Positions 9,438 to 18,812 of a stretch of 64,000 bases of DNA are shown in pieces (within the stretch, counting starts at the first letter, position 1; each line of letters starts with the position of its first letter). Source of the DNA: UBA4416 sp035439445 (GTDB lineage Bacteria > Bacteroidota > Bacteroidia > B-17B0 > Aurantibacillaceae); the NCBI GenBank assembly GCA_035439445.1, contig DAORKG010000007.1, positions 48,943-112,942 of the forward strand. The letters are read 5' to 3'. A program made the position numbers and the translations under genes. The notes beneath the pieces were generated by a model, which worked only from the letters and a program-made list of their open reading frames with translations, was not told the DNA's origin and ran no database searches.

Positions 9438-10400
9438 ATGATTTATCTTGATTTTGAAAAGCCAATTCAGGAGTTAGAAGAAGAATTAGAAAAATTGAAA
9501 GGCGTTGCTGAAAAAAGCAAGGTTGATATGAGTAAAGGCATTAAAGAACTTGAGGCCAAAATTCAATCAAAACGTGAAGAGATTTTTTCTAACCTAACTG
9601 CTTGGCAACGTGTTCAAGTTAGCCGTCACCCCGAGAGACCATATACATTAGCATATATAGATGCAGTTTCTAATAGTTCATTTATTGAATTACATGGAGA
9701 CAGAACTGTTGGTGATGATAAAGCTATGGTTGGCGGATTTGGGGATATTGATGGACAAACAGTAATGTTTATTGGTCAGCAAAAAGGGATTAATACAAAG
9801 ATGCGTCAAATACGTCGTTTTGGTATGGCAAATCCTGAAGGTTACCGTAAGGCGTTACGTTTAATGAAAATGGCTGAAAAGTTCAATAAACCTATTGTTA
9901 CTTTTATTGATACTCCAGGTGCATACCCTGGATTAGAAGCTGAAGAGCGTGGACAAGGAGAAGCAATTGCCAGAAATTTATTAGAGATGACTCAATTAAA
10001 AGTTCCGGTAATTTGTATCATCATTGGCGAAGGTGCTAGTGGTGGGGCATTAGGAATTGGTATCGGAGACAAAGTATTAATGTTGGAAAACACATGGTAC
10101 TCAGTTATTTCTCCTGAGTCTTGTTCATCCATTTTATGGCGTAGCTGGAGTTTTAAAGAAACTGCTGCAGAAGCTTTAAAATTAACAGCGGATGACATGA
10201 GCAAAAATGGACTAATTGATGGTATTATTAAAGAACCATTAGGAGGCGCTCATAATAATCAACAAGAAATGTTTGCTACAGTAAAAGCTGAGATTTTGAA
10301 GCACCTTGCAACATTAAAAAAACAAACACCGGAAGAGCGCATCAATGCTCGTATTGAAAAATTCAGTCACATGGGTGTAGTTCACGAATTAGAAAACTAA
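9438..10400 (+). CDS. accA: Acetyl-CoA carboxylase carboxyltransferase, alpha subunit
   Basis: 320 residues, normal length. With AccD it transfers the carboxyl group from biotin to acetyl-CoA, giving malonyl-CoA for fatty-acid synthesis. The N-terminal coiled helix FEKPIQELEEELEKLK, the MRQIRRFGMANPEGYRKALR block, FIDTPGAYPGLEAEERGQGE and the oxyanion-type GEGASGGALGIGIGD loop are all intact. efp follows after 35 bases on the same strand, so the two are probably one transcript from the promoter at 9385. Confidence 0.98.
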   Translation: MIYLDFEKPIQELEEELEKLKGVAEKSKVDMSKGIKELEAKIQSKREEIFSNLTAWQRVQVSRHPERPYTLAYIDAVSNSSFIELHGDRTVGDDKAMVGGFGDIDGQTVMFIGQQKGINTKMRQIRRFGMANPEGYRKALRLMKMAEKFNKPIVTFIDTPGAYPGLEAEERGQGEAIARNLLEMTQLKVPVICIIIGEGASGGALGIGIGDKVLMLENTWYSVISPESCSSILWRSWSFKETAAEALKLTADDMSKNGLIDGIIKEPLGGAHNNQQEMFATVKAEILKHLATLKKQTPEERINARIEKFSHMGVVHELEN

Positions 10401-10435
10401 AAAGAAAATATATAACACAATAAAATTTAGAACAA

Positions 10436-10999
10436 ATGGCAGATACAGGCGATATTAACGTAGGATCGATTATCAGATTTAACAACGAATTAGTAGTAAT
10501 TACTGAATGGCAACACCGTACTCCCGGTAACTTACGTGCATTTTATCAAGCTAAAATGCGTAACTTATTAAATGGTAAGCAAACTGAAAACCGTTTTAGA
10601 AGTGGTGAAACAGTTGATGTCGTACGTGTTGATTTTAAACAAATGCAATTTATTTATGTTGAAGGAGATTTTGCAGTAGTGATGGACAATGAAACATTTG
10701 AACAAGTTCATGTTCCGATGGTTTTATTTGGAGACGCAGCTCAATTCTTAAAAGAAGGAATGGAAGTAAAAGTTTCTTTTGAAGGTGATAATGTTATTTT
10801 AGCAGAAGCTCCAACTTTTGTAGTTTGTGAAATTACTTATACTGAACCTGGTGTTAAAGGAGATACAGCAACTAATACATTAAAACCGGCAACTTTAGAT
10901 AGTGGTGCTAAAGTAAATGTACCTTTATTCTGTAACGAAGGTGATTTAGTAAAAGTTGATACTCGTACAGCTTCTTATGTAGAGCGTGTAAAGAAATAA
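10436..10999 (+). CDS. efp: Translation elongation factor P
   Basis: 187 residues with the three-domain EF-P layout. EF-P relieves ribosome stalling at polyproline. Domain I is recognisable (GSIIRFNNELVVI), and domain III ends with the conserved ITYTEPGVKGDTATNTLKPATLDSGAKVNVPLF region. The domain I loop that enters the peptidyl-transferase centre reads TPGNLRAF, aligning with KPGKGQAF in E. coli, so Asn32 occupies the place of the modified Lys34. Neither a beta-lysylated Lys nor the Arg at the same place that EarP rhamnosylates is present; a nearby Arg34 is two residues on. From memory this RTPGNLRAF loop recurs in some Bacteroidota. Co-transcribed with accA. Confidence 0.96.
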   Translation: MADTGDINVGSIIRFNNELVVITEWQHRTPGNLRAFYQAKMRNLLNGKQTENRFRSGETVDVVRVDFKQMQFIYVEGDFAVVMDNETFEQVHVPMVLFGDAAQFLKEGMEVKVSFEGDNVILAEAPTFVVCEITYTEPGVKGDTATNTLKPATLDSGAKVNVPLFCNEGDLVKVDTRTASYVERVKK

Positions 11000-11019
11000 G
11001 ATTATACATTCATAAACTA

Positions 11020-11052
11020 AAAAAGTCCAATCGATTTCGGTTGGACTTTTTT
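11020..11052. terminator. Bidirectional intrinsic terminator (efp / ABC ATPase)
   Basis: AAAAAGTCCAA at 11020-11030 pairs with TTGGACTTTTTT at 11041-11052 across a 10-base loop. A and T runs on both sides fit termination of both convergent units. Confidence 0.88.
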
Positions 11053-11725
11053 AGTTTATTTCGAGTAAATTATTCTCTTTCATTGTTACTGATTTATTAA
11101 TATATGTTTTCATCAACTCTAAATCATGCGAAGAAACAATGATGAGTTTTTGTTGTTCAACGCACAATTGTTTGAGGGTTGAAAATAAGTGATGTTTTGA
11201 AGTGTGATCTAAAAATGCTGTTGGTTCATCTAAAACAATAATTGGTGTTTGTTGCGTTAAAGATTTTGCAATCATTACCTTTTGTCGTTGTCCATCGCTC
11301 AATTCATCAATCAATTTATCTTTTAATGGTAATAAGTTTAATTGCTCTAATGCTTTAGTAACAATACTTTCATCTTCACTAGTTAGCTTTCCGAAAATGT
11401 TAATGTAAGGAGTACGCCCAGTTGCTACAACATCCCAAACGGTTAAATTAAAGCCGCCAATTTTTTCGGTTATTACTATAGATAAAATCTGTGCTAATTC
11501 CTGAGCATTGAATTGTGTAATGTGTTTCCCGTTTATTTTTATCTCTCCAGATAATGGAACTAATGTGCCTGTTATTGTTTTTAGAAATGTAGATTTTCCA
11601 ACACCATTATCTCCCATTAAGCCAACCAAATCTCCCGCATTAAAACTCATGTTCATGTCTTTAAATACAGAATTTTTCTGACGTTTGTTCTGATAACCTA
11701 TTTCTAAATTCTTGATATCTATCAT
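11051..11725 (-). CDS. FecE/BtuD-type ABC transporter ATP-binding protein
   Basis: 224 residues from the ATG at 11725. A longer frame exists upstream, but its first 51 residues are Cys-rich shadow of the permease gene, so MIDIKNLEIGY is taken as the start. Walker A is GDNGVGKST, the Q-loop region follows, the signature is LSDGQRQ, Walker B is IIVLDEP and the switch His is in SSHD. It powers the FecCD-type permease encoded just upstream, whose TGA overlaps this ATG (ATGA), implying translational coupling. Likely cargo is an iron chelate, haem or cobalamin. Confidence 0.93.
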   Translation of the reverse strand: MIDIKNLEIGYQNKRQKNSVFKDMNMSFNAGDLVGLMGDNGVGKSTFLKTITGTLVPLSGEIKINGKHITQFNAQELAQILSIVITEKIGGFNLTVWDVVATGRTPYINIFGKLTSEDESIVTKALEQLNLLPLKDKLIDELSDGQRQKVMIAKSLTQQTPIIVLDEPTAFLDHTSKHHLFSTLKQLCVEQQKLIIVSSHDLELMKTYINKSVTMKENNLLEIN

Positions 11726-12720
11726 CCTATACTTAATTTTGATTTGAATAATAAATAAATCACTACCGGAGAACCAATAATGGTTGTTACAGTATTTATT
11801 GGTAACATAAATTGACTGCTTAAAACTTGACAAACAACATCGGCAGTTAATACAACGCATGCGCCGAGTAGTAAACAAAATGTCATTTGGTGTAAATGGT
11901 GTGAGGTTTTAAAAAACAGACGTGACGCTATCGGAACAGATATTCCTACAAAGGCAATTGGTCCACAAAAGGCGGTAATAACTCCCACTAAAACAGCAGT
12001 AATAACAATAATTGATAGACGCAAAGCATTTACATTGACTCCTAAATTTTGAGCGTATTGCTCGTTTAATAAAATAGCATTGAGTGGTTTTATAAAAAAG
12101 AAACTTGCAAAGATTGCAACAATATAAATTGGTATCACAAAATATAAATCCTGAATGGTTGTACTTCCAACACTTCCCATTCCCCACATCACAAATGTTT
12201 TTAAATTATCAGCATTGCTCATGTATTCTATTAATCCTTGTAAGGCACTTAGGATTTGACCTAACATTAAACCTACCAACAAAACAGTAACATTACTTCT
12301 ATTTTTTCTGGAAACTAATAAAATGATAAGCGTTACAAAAAACGCTCCCAATATGGAGAATAAAGTCACAATACTTTTTCCCATAATAAAAAAACCGGAT
12401 ACGTGAATGGATGAAATCATCATAGTAGCAATTGCCACAAATAAACTTGAGCCACTGCTAACTCCCAATACATAGGGTCCTGCTAAAGGATTACGAAACA
12501 AACTCTGCATCAATAAACCACACAAGGCTAAACCTGAACCGGCAATAATAGAGGTTAATGTTTTAGGTAATCTAATATCATATAAAATAGACGAGAACAT
12601 CGGGTTTGATGATTCCAAGCTAAATAAATTGGTACTTCCAAAGTATAAGTCACATACAGAAAGAACCGCTAAAACAAGAAGTAGTAATATGGTTGTGAAT
12701 ATGAATTTTGATTTAGGCAC
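11722..12720 (-). CDS. FecCD/BtuC-family ABC transporter permease
   Basis: 332 residues with about nine or ten hydrophobic segments. The family block GLALCGLLMQSLFRNPLAGPYVLG and the later GPIAFVGISVPIASRLFFKTSHH (coupling-helix region) are clear. The start appears to be GTG at 12720, nine bases after the stop of the binding-protein gene. It forms the membrane channel of a periplasmic-binding-protein importer. No TonB-dependent receptor lies next to it, although one would be needed for uptake of a large chelate across the outer membrane. Confidence 0.93.
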   Translation of the reverse strand: MPKSKFIFTTILLLLVLAVLSVCDLYFGSTNLFSLESSNPMFSSILYDIRLPKTLTSIIAGSGLALCGLLMQSLFRNPLAGPYVLGVSSGSSLFVAIATMMISSIHVSGFFIMGKSIVTLFSILGAFFVTLIILLVSRKNRSNVTVLLVGLMLGQILSALQGLIEYMSNADNLKTFVMWGMGSVGSTTIQDLYFVIPIYIVAIFASFFFIKPLNAILLNEQYAQNLGVNVNALRLSIIVITAVLVGVITAFCGPIAFVGISVPIASRLFFKTSHHLHQMTFCLLLGACVVLTADVVCQVLSSQFMLPINTVTTIIGSPVVIYLLFKSKLSIG

Positions 12721-12729
12721 AATTTAAAA

Positions 12730-13857
12730 TTACTCTAATTTTTTATAATAATTAAATTCATGATTTGGCATTAGAGTAGGTGAGAAGATAGCTATTAAGT
12801 CTGACAATACATCTTCGGGATGAGTGATCCCTGTTTCCCAATAATTACTATAACCTAAAGAGTTTTGTGTTTTATTGTTATTATATAATTGGTTGTTTTG
12901 ACATGCTTTAAATAAACCGTAACGCTCGTCATAACTCAGTAATTCTTTTTTAGAATTTAGATTATACAAGTTAATCCAAATATCACAGTCTTTTGCTTTG
13001 GCATATACTGTCTCAAAAGATTGAGCAGAGCTTCCGGTTTTTGTATCTTCTTTCCAAAAATAATCTCCTCCGGCATCTTCAATCAAATGAGCAATAAAGC
13101 TTTTTCCGGCAGGTATATACCAAGCATCGCCATATTTAATTTCAGTTAACACACTTGGTTTTTTTGTTGTTTTTAAAGCAATGTTTTTTAGGTCATTATA
13201 TTTTTGTTCAGTGATTTTAAATAAAGAGTCTGCCAATGTTTCTTTATTAAAAAAGTAGGCATAAAACTTTATCCATTCTGCTCTTGCTAACGGTGTTTCC
13301 TCCAAATGATCAATACTAACGGCAATAGGAATTGTAGATTGAACTAGTTTTTTATCGACATCATCTTTAGGACTTCCCATCCCAAAGGTTAAGAACAAAT
13401 CAGGGTTTAAAGCGATTGTTTTTTCAATATCTAATTGTGGACCTTTTGATAATTCGATAATAGAACCTTTTTTTGCCTGTTCTTGAATAAGTGAGTTATT
13501 GTAATAATCCACATTGTCAATGGCTACAATTTTGTCTGCGCAATTTAGTTGAGCAATCATAGTGGTATATATCGAACTCATTGACGCTACTCTTGTAACA
13601 GGAGTTTTTATATAATAAGCATCTTTTGAATAATTTGGTTTTTGCTTTTTATATAAAACAAATGTGGCAGTTACATCACTGTCATTTTTGTTTCCATGAA
13701 GTTCCAGTACATTGTAATCTGAACAAGTTTTGACAGTAAATCGTTTAGCGTATGAAAGAGATACAGTATGAAAAGAATTGTCTTTTTTAGTTTCTGCATC
13801 AGGTGAGCAACTATAAAAAATGGTGACACTTAGAATTAGAACTAGTTTCTTAAACAT
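12730..13857 (-). CDS. ABC transporter substrate-binding lipoprotein (PF01497-type)
   Basis: 375 residues. A lipoprotein signal peptide ends IFYSC (Cys17). The binding-protein core shows the class III pattern: TRVASMSSIYTTMIAQLNCADKIVAID at the start of lobe 1 and LDIEKTIALNPDLFLTFGMG before the long linking helix. Class III proteins bind ferric siderophores, haem or cobalamin. Being a lipoprotein, it is tethered to the inner membrane as is usual in this phylum. It is followed by its permease and ATPase, and preceded by a histidine kinase gene nine bases upstream. Confidence 0.9.
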   Translation of the reverse strand: MFKKLVLILSVTIFYSCSPDAETKKDNSFHTVSLSYAKRFTVKTCSDYNVLELHGNKNDSDVTATFVLYKKQKPNYSKDAYYIKTPVTRVASMSSIYTTMIAQLNCADKIVAIDNVDYYNNSLIQEQAKKGSIIELSKGPQLDIEKTIALNPDLFLTFGMGSPKDDVDKKLVQSTIPIAVSIDHLEETPLARAEWIKFYAYFFNKETLADSLFKITEQKYNDLKNIALKTTKKPSVLTEIKYGDAWYIPAGKSFIAHLIEDAGGDYFWKEDTKTGSSAQSFETVYAKAKDCDIWINLYNLNSKKELLSYDERYGLFKACQNNQLYNNNKTQNSLGYSNYWETGITHPEDVLSDLIAIFSPTLMPNHEFNYYKKLE

Positions 13858-13866
13858 GCTGCGTAA

Positions 13867-14826
13867 TTAAAATTGAATTTGGAAAATACTTCCTGTTGGT
13901 TGATTATTCAAAATCTTAATTTGTATTTGATGTAAATCACAAATGCTTTTTACAATAAACAAGCCTATGCCTGTTCCTTTTGTTTTACGAGTATTTTCGC
14001 TCCCGCTTCTAAAGAATTTCTGAAAAACGGTTTCTTTTTCTTTATCTGGTATTCCGCAGCCTTGATCTCTTATTTCTAAAAAAACATTGTTATTGATGTT
14101 TTTTAAAACAACATCAATTGCTATTGTATCAAACGAATATTTAATGGCATTTTCAATAAGGTTGATAAAGATAGAGGGAAGTAATTCCTTATCTCCTGAG
14201 AAGACGATGTTAGGCTCAATATTTAGAGTAATGTTTTTCTTTTCGATTTGTTCAGTGAAATAACGTTTAACGGTGGTTTCTATTAACTCACTTAAGTTTA
14301 GATGTTCTTTTTGAATGTTTAAATTATTATTCTCAATTTGATTAGCCATCAAAACATTGTCTACTAACTTGTGCAATCGATTGTTTTCGTTTAACGCATT
14401 GTTGAGTAGTTCTTTCTGTTTTTCTCTTTCTAAATCATGTTTCAAGAGAGTTTGTAATTGAAGTTTTGTAGCAGCTATTGGTGTTTTAAGCTCGTGTGAG
14501 ACACTTAAAATAAAATTACTTTTTTGATTCGCTAGTTCACTTTCGCGTTTAATAGATTTTCGGACTTGATAAATGCCATATAGAAGAATTAAAAGAAAAA
14601 CGGTTCCTTCACCTACAATCATGTAAACTCTAGCATTTTTCTTTTTCTGTAGTTCAGCAATATCACGTAAAATAATTGTATCATCACTAGATGATAGCGC
14701 CGCAATGTTTTGTTTTAAAGAAATGATAGCATCAGATTGTCTTACCAATAATATTTCCCACCATAAAAACTGGAGAACAATATAACTCACTAAAACAGAA
14801 AATATGAGTGTAGTTCGTTTTGACAC
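13867..14826 (-). CDS. Sensor histidine kinase without an adjacent response regulator
   Basis: 319 residues, GTG start. Two membrane helices (about 8-27 and 68-87) enclose a small periplasmic loop of about 40 residues rich in Ser/Asp. The HisKA domain has SVSHELKTPIAAT with phospho-acceptor His111. The HATPase domain shows the N box NLIENAIKYS, G1 DQGCGIPD, F box FQKFFRSGS and G2 GTGIGLFIV. All key residues are present. No response regulator gene is in the window, so its partner must be elsewhere. It lies in a minus-strand run between two T9SS genes and an ABC importer, with gaps of 14 and 9 bases. Confidence 0.93.
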   Translation of the reverse strand: MSKRTTLIFSVLVSYIVLQFLWWEILLVRQSDAIISLKQNIAALSSSDDTIILRDIAELQKKKNARVYMIVGEGTVFLLILLYGIYQVRKSIKRESELANQKSNFILSVSHELKTPIAATKLQLQTLLKHDLEREKQKELLNNALNENNRLHKLVDNVLMANQIENNNLNIQKEHLNLSELIETTVKRYFTEQIEKKNITLNIEPNIVFSGDKELLPSIFINLIENAIKYSFDTIAIDVVLKNINNNVFLEIRDQGCGIPDKEKETVFQKFFRSGSENTRKTKGTGIGLFIVKSICDLHQIQIKILNNQPTGSIFQIQF

Positions 14827-14840
14827 TTTATGCTTCTGAA

Positions 14841-17540
14841 TTATTTATGGAATATTTGTATGAAACCTTTTAAATCTCTGGAAACTATTCCCTTTACCCT
14901 TATTTCATTGACCTGACAGACGTAAAAATAGGTTCCTTCCGTGCACGGTAATTTGCTTTGAATAACTTTTCCATCCCACATAATGGCAGGGTCTGTTGTT
15001 TCAAAAACCAAATTTCCCCAACGGTTATAAACTTTTAAATCGATATCTTTAATAAATTTATTTTTGATTGGTTTAAAGAAGTCATTTACACCATCATCAT
15101 TCACTGTGATAACATTTGGTAATTCGTATTCAGGGCAATTATCAACACAAATTTTTTCACTTTGTGCACTTTCATTTCCAAACGAGTCAACAGCAGTTAC
15201 TGCATAACAACCGGCTATTGATGTTAAATTATCAAATGCCAGCAATGTATCGCTTAGTATTTTAACTGAGTCCTGTAGCATTAAATCTGCATCTTCTGTT
15301 TCTGCAAAATAAATATTGTATTTTACCACATCATCACTACAAGTGTGATTTGGGTTATTCCACATTAACGATAAACTTGGTATTTTACAATCTGATTCGA
15401 TTTCTAATTTGGGTGCGCAAGGCGGAGTTGTATCCTTTGGTTTTTCGCATACCTCTTGAGAAAAATTTAAAAGAGGTTTAAAAATACTTGGATCTGAGTA
15501 CTCTCCTTTCGATTGAACTTTATAGCAATATAATGCGCCGTTTACTAATGCTGTATCTGTGTAAGTTAACAAATTGGTACTATCTTTTAAACTAAAAATC
15601 AACTCCCCAGGTGCTTTTCTGTAAATGTAATATTTGTTATTTATCCAAGGAGTTTGGTGTAGCCACGTTAACTTTAATTTATTATCACTTGGAGTTAATG
15701 ATAAAAATACTGAGGATGATTTTTGACCGTTTCCTATGAATTGCCCATTGGCATAAAATTCAATTTTATATGTATGGGCAATGGTTTGTGTATTTAGAGG
15801 AGAACCTGAGCTTCCAATGTGAGTAAATGTGGTATCAGTAAGTTGGTTTAGAGCAAGGAAATATGGTTTTGTTACAGAATACACCGTGCTAAATGTGCCT
15901 GAGAAACCATCATGATGAACAAGTCTGAACTCGTAAGGGCCAGTTATAGCTGCAGTATCAAGTGCATTTGATCCCAAAAGTGGTTTAATCCATCTCACAA
16001 ATATACTACCCGTTGTTAAATCAGTTGTTTGCACATCGATGTTAACTAAGATAGGAATGTCTCTTTTCAACTGAACACAAATTTGATTGGAGGCGTAACT
16101 AAGAGCCCCATCTGTGTATACAGCTTCTACTATATAACTATAATTGGTGCCTTGTGATAAACCGTTTCCATTATTAGTATCTAAAAACGTAGTATCGTTT
16201 AGTGATGAGGTACAGGCAATTTTCACATATCCTGTATAAGCTGGCACTCCAACTTCACAATTTGATGGCGTCCATGGTAAACAATTACTTTTTCGGTAAA
16301 TACAATATTTCTCAATTTTATTACCTGTAGTTAAATGACAAATAGGTTTTTGCCATTTTAGCAAAATGCTTGTACCTTGAGGAACTCCTGTTAAATTTAA
16401 TGGTGGTGGTGGAACAACTGTGATGTTAAATGTTTTAAAGTCAACTAAGCTTACAGTTGGATCATTGTCTTTCACTTTCATTGTAACCTGATATGGAGCT
16501 TTACGAATGTGAACACAAGAGGTATTCCAATTAAAAATACCAGATACAGGTGTAAGTCCTGATGGTGACGAAAAAGTTGCGATAGGAGAGGAAACTACAA
16601 ATGGTCCTCCATTTGCCTCAAGAGTTAAAATATCAGAGTCAGGGTCTGTTGCAGTGATAGTCTTTGTAATAACGCTGCCAGCAATTACACAGGTATCAGA
16701 AACTGGAACTATATGTGGTTGATTATTATTACAGCTACCTACGTCAACTTGTAAATCTCGAAGGATATAACCCACCAAAAAATAGTTCCCGTCAGCGTCT
16801 TTTCTCCATTCTTTAACTATCATTGCTAGGTTATATTCTCCTTGCATCTGAGGAGTACACCAAGTTAAAGTTCCCGTGATAGCGTCTACGTTATAAGTTC
16901 CTCCTCCGGTTGCCGGATAGGTATATCCAGTACAAGTAACACCAAAACTTCCTCTGCATGTTGTAAGTTCGTATGATATACTATCTCCATCCAAATCTAC
17001 AGCCCCTGGATTATGTAAGAAACATTTCCCTACACATCCATTGTCAATAGGTGGAAAAGTAAGAATAGGAGAGTCATTTTTTCCGGTTCCAAAAACCGGA
17101 ATTACTAAAAAGGATTCAATATAAAATACTTGGTTAACAGAATTTGGGATATTAATTACACCTGCATTTCTGTTTGGGTCTTCCATACTTATTTTATAAT
17201 TACCTGGTCCGGGATAAGTATGCGTTGTAACATACTCGTTTAATTTTATGGTACCGCCTGGTAGTGGCTGTCCCTCGCATGCAGGAGAGCATGAGCCATT
17301 GCAAACACCATTGCTTCTTAAAACAACAGCCCTGGTACCATCACCAAAGTATACAGTATCTTCACATCTATCTGCTAAATTTGTGCCTCCAATATTTGTA
17401 TAAGTGGTTACTTTAATTTGGTAGGTATAACCAAATAACCATTTGTAGGTTATCTCGCCTGCTCTGTTATGAGTTGCTTTAGTCCTCAGGAAAATCCCAA
17501 AGACAAAAAACAGGAATAAATGGTATTTTAACTTGAACAT
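14841..17540 (-). CDS. T9SS type B surface protein with fibronectin-like modules (paralogue of next gene)
   Basis: 899 residues. A signal peptide (1-22) is followed by an N-terminal domain of about 250 residues (NRAGEITYKWLFGYTYQI ... GYILRDLQVDVGSC) that closely matches the protein encoded at 17550. Next come a cadherin-like segment, several fibronectin III-like modules (PLNLTGVPQGTSILLKWQKP is the first) and a C-terminal type B (CHU_C, gliding-motility) sorting domain, PNVITVNDDGVNDFFKP ... WDGK ... GTYFYVCQV. It should be exported by T9SS and displayed at the surface. Many Cys and PKD/FN-like beta modules suggest an adhesin. Confidence 0.88.
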   Translation of the reverse strand: MFKLKYHLFLFFVFGIFLRTKATHNRAGEITYKWLFGYTYQIKVTTYTNIGGTNLADRCEDTVYFGDGTRAVVLRSNGVCNGSCSPACEGQPLPGGTIKLNEYVTTHTYPGPGNYKISMEDPNRNAGVINIPNSVNQVFYIESFLVIPVFGTGKNDSPILTFPPIDNGCVGKCFLHNPGAVDLDGDSISYELTTCRGSFGVTCTGYTYPATGGGTYNVDAITGTLTWCTPQMQGEYNLAMIVKEWRKDADGNYFLVGYILRDLQVDVGSCNNNQPHIVPVSDTCVIAGSVITKTITATDPDSDILTLEANGGPFVVSSPIATFSSPSGLTPVSGIFNWNTSCVHIRKAPYQVTMKVKDNDPTVSLVDFKTFNITVVPPPPLNLTGVPQGTSILLKWQKPICHLTTGNKIEKYCIYRKSNCLPWTPSNCEVGVPAYTGYVKIACTSSLNDTTFLDTNNGNGLSQGTNYSYIVEAVYTDGALSYASNQICVQLKRDIPILVNIDVQTTDLTTGSIFVRWIKPLLGSNALDTAAITGPYEFRLVHHDGFSGTFSTVYSVTKPYFLALNQLTDTTFTHIGSSGSPLNTQTIAHTYKIEFYANGQFIGNGQKSSSVFLSLTPSDNKLKLTWLHQTPWINNKYYIYRKAPGELIFSLKDSTNLLTYTDTALVNGALYCYKVQSKGEYSDPSIFKPLLNFSQEVCEKPKDTTPPCAPKLEIESDCKIPSLSLMWNNPNHTCSDDVVKYNIYFAETEDADLMLQDSVKILSDTLLAFDNLTSIAGCYAVTAVDSFGNESAQSEKICVDNCPEYELPNVITVNDDGVNDFFKPIKNKFIKDIDLKVYNRWGNLVFETTDPAIMWDGKVIQSKLPCTEGTYFYVCQVNEIRVKGIVSRDLKGFIQIFHK

Positions 17541-17549
17541 GATAATATT

Positions 17550-18605
17550 TTATTGTTTAATAATCTTTTTAGTGACACTATTATTGGTCCCAATAATTTT
17601 AAGAAAGTAAATACCTTGAGTAATGTTTTCTAAATTTAAATAGTAGTTGTCTGTATTTGAACTTTTTTCATTTAGGAGAATTTTTCCAGTTACATCATAA
17701 AGTTGGATTATATAATTTTCTTTTCCATTTAGTTGAATAGTTGTAAAGGTATTAGCAGGGTTAGGAAAAACAATAAGATCATCGAACAATTTTTTTTCTT
17801 CATTAATTCCTGTACAATTTGAAATATTGAACTGAGTATCTCTAATTACATAACCAACTATAAATGGCGTTCCTGCATCATCTTTTCTCCATTCTGTGAT
17901 TTTTATCCTAATATTATAATCTCCGGTAATCTGCGGATTGCACCAAGATAGTAATCCTGATATCGGATTAATACTAAATGTCCCACTTACTCCTGAATAA
18001 GGAATTGATGAGCCTGGGTTTAAACAAGTAAAAACCTCATAAGATAAACTGTCCCCGTCTGCATCACTAGCTAATGGGTTATATGTAAAGCAATTATTAT
18101 TTAAACATCCATAAGCTAAAGGTAAGTTTGCAAAGACAGAAGAAGTGTTTTTTCCAGCACCAAAAGTTGGAATTACTAAAAAACTTTCTAGAGAAAAAAC
18201 TTGATTAACGGAATTTGGAATATTATTGACTCCTGCATTTCTATTTGGTTCATTAAAACAAATTAAATAATTACCGGGGCCAGGATATGAATGAGTAGTT
18301 ACATATTCATTCATTTTTACAGTTGCGCCCGGAAGAACTACTCCATCACATGCAGGCGAGCAGAATCCTCCGCATGGACCATTGCTTCTTAATACAACTA
18401 CTCCTGTTCCATCACCAAAACACAAAGTGTCTTGGCAAGGGTCATATAAACTTGTCCCATTTATTCCTGTGAATGTTGTTAGTTTGATTTGATAGGTATA
18501 TCCATACAACCAACTATACGTAATATTCCCTGCATGATATCCTGCTTTTGTTTTTAAAAAACTAAACGCTAGTATTAAAACAAATATGAGTTTGTTGAAT
18601 TGCAA
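17550..18605 (-). CDS. T9SS type A surface protein, short paralogue of the preceding surface protein
   Basis: 351 residues, apparently from a TTG start. After a signal peptide (1-21), residues about 22-265 repeat, with high identity, the N-terminal domain of the 14841 protein: the GYTYQIK.TT, CFGDGT..VVLRSNG, VTTHSYPGPGNY, PNRNAGV.NIPNSVNQVF and W CNPQI blocks are shared. The C terminus is different: a type A sorting domain (VFPNPANTFTTIQL ... GIYFLKIIGTN ... KKIIKQ). It is the first gene of the minus-strand run to 11051. It appears to be a minimal copy of the shared domain carrying another secretion tag. Confidence 0.87.
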   Translation of the reverse strand: MQFNKLIFVLILAFSFLKTKAGYHAGNITYSWLYGYTYQIKLTTFTGINGTSLYDPCQDTLCFGDGTGVVVLRSNGPCGGFCSPACDGVVLPGATVKMNEYVTTHSYPGPGNYLICFNEPNRNAGVNNIPNSVNQVFSLESFLVIPTFGAGKNTSSVFANLPLAYGCLNNNCFTYNPLASDADGDSLSYEVFTCLNPGSSIPYSGVSGTFSINPISGLLSWCNPQITGDYNIRIKITEWRKDDAGTPFIVGYVIRDTQFNISNCTGINEEKKLFDDLIVFPNPANTFTTIQLNGKENYIIQLYDVTGKILLNEKSSNTDNYYLNLENITQGIYFLKIIGTNNSVTKKIIKQ

Positions 18606-18812
18606 TTTTATGGTTTATAAATGTTATAAAACAGTAAATAAAGATAGGGAAAATATTCGAAAAATTGGCTTAAAGTTTGGTTTTTGCAAGTAAACAGAAT
18701 TTGAGTCAAAAAGTCAAATTTTTAACCGTCTTTATTTTAAAATTATTATTGTAAAAACCGTTTTAGCATTTGGAATAGTAGTAATTTTACATTCTCTAAA
18801 CAACCTATTTAA

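Noticed and set aside
11726..11878. N-terminal extension of the ABC ATPase
   Set aside because: Cys/Arg-rich and coincident with permease codons; the ATG at 11725 overlaps the permease stop and matches the family start.
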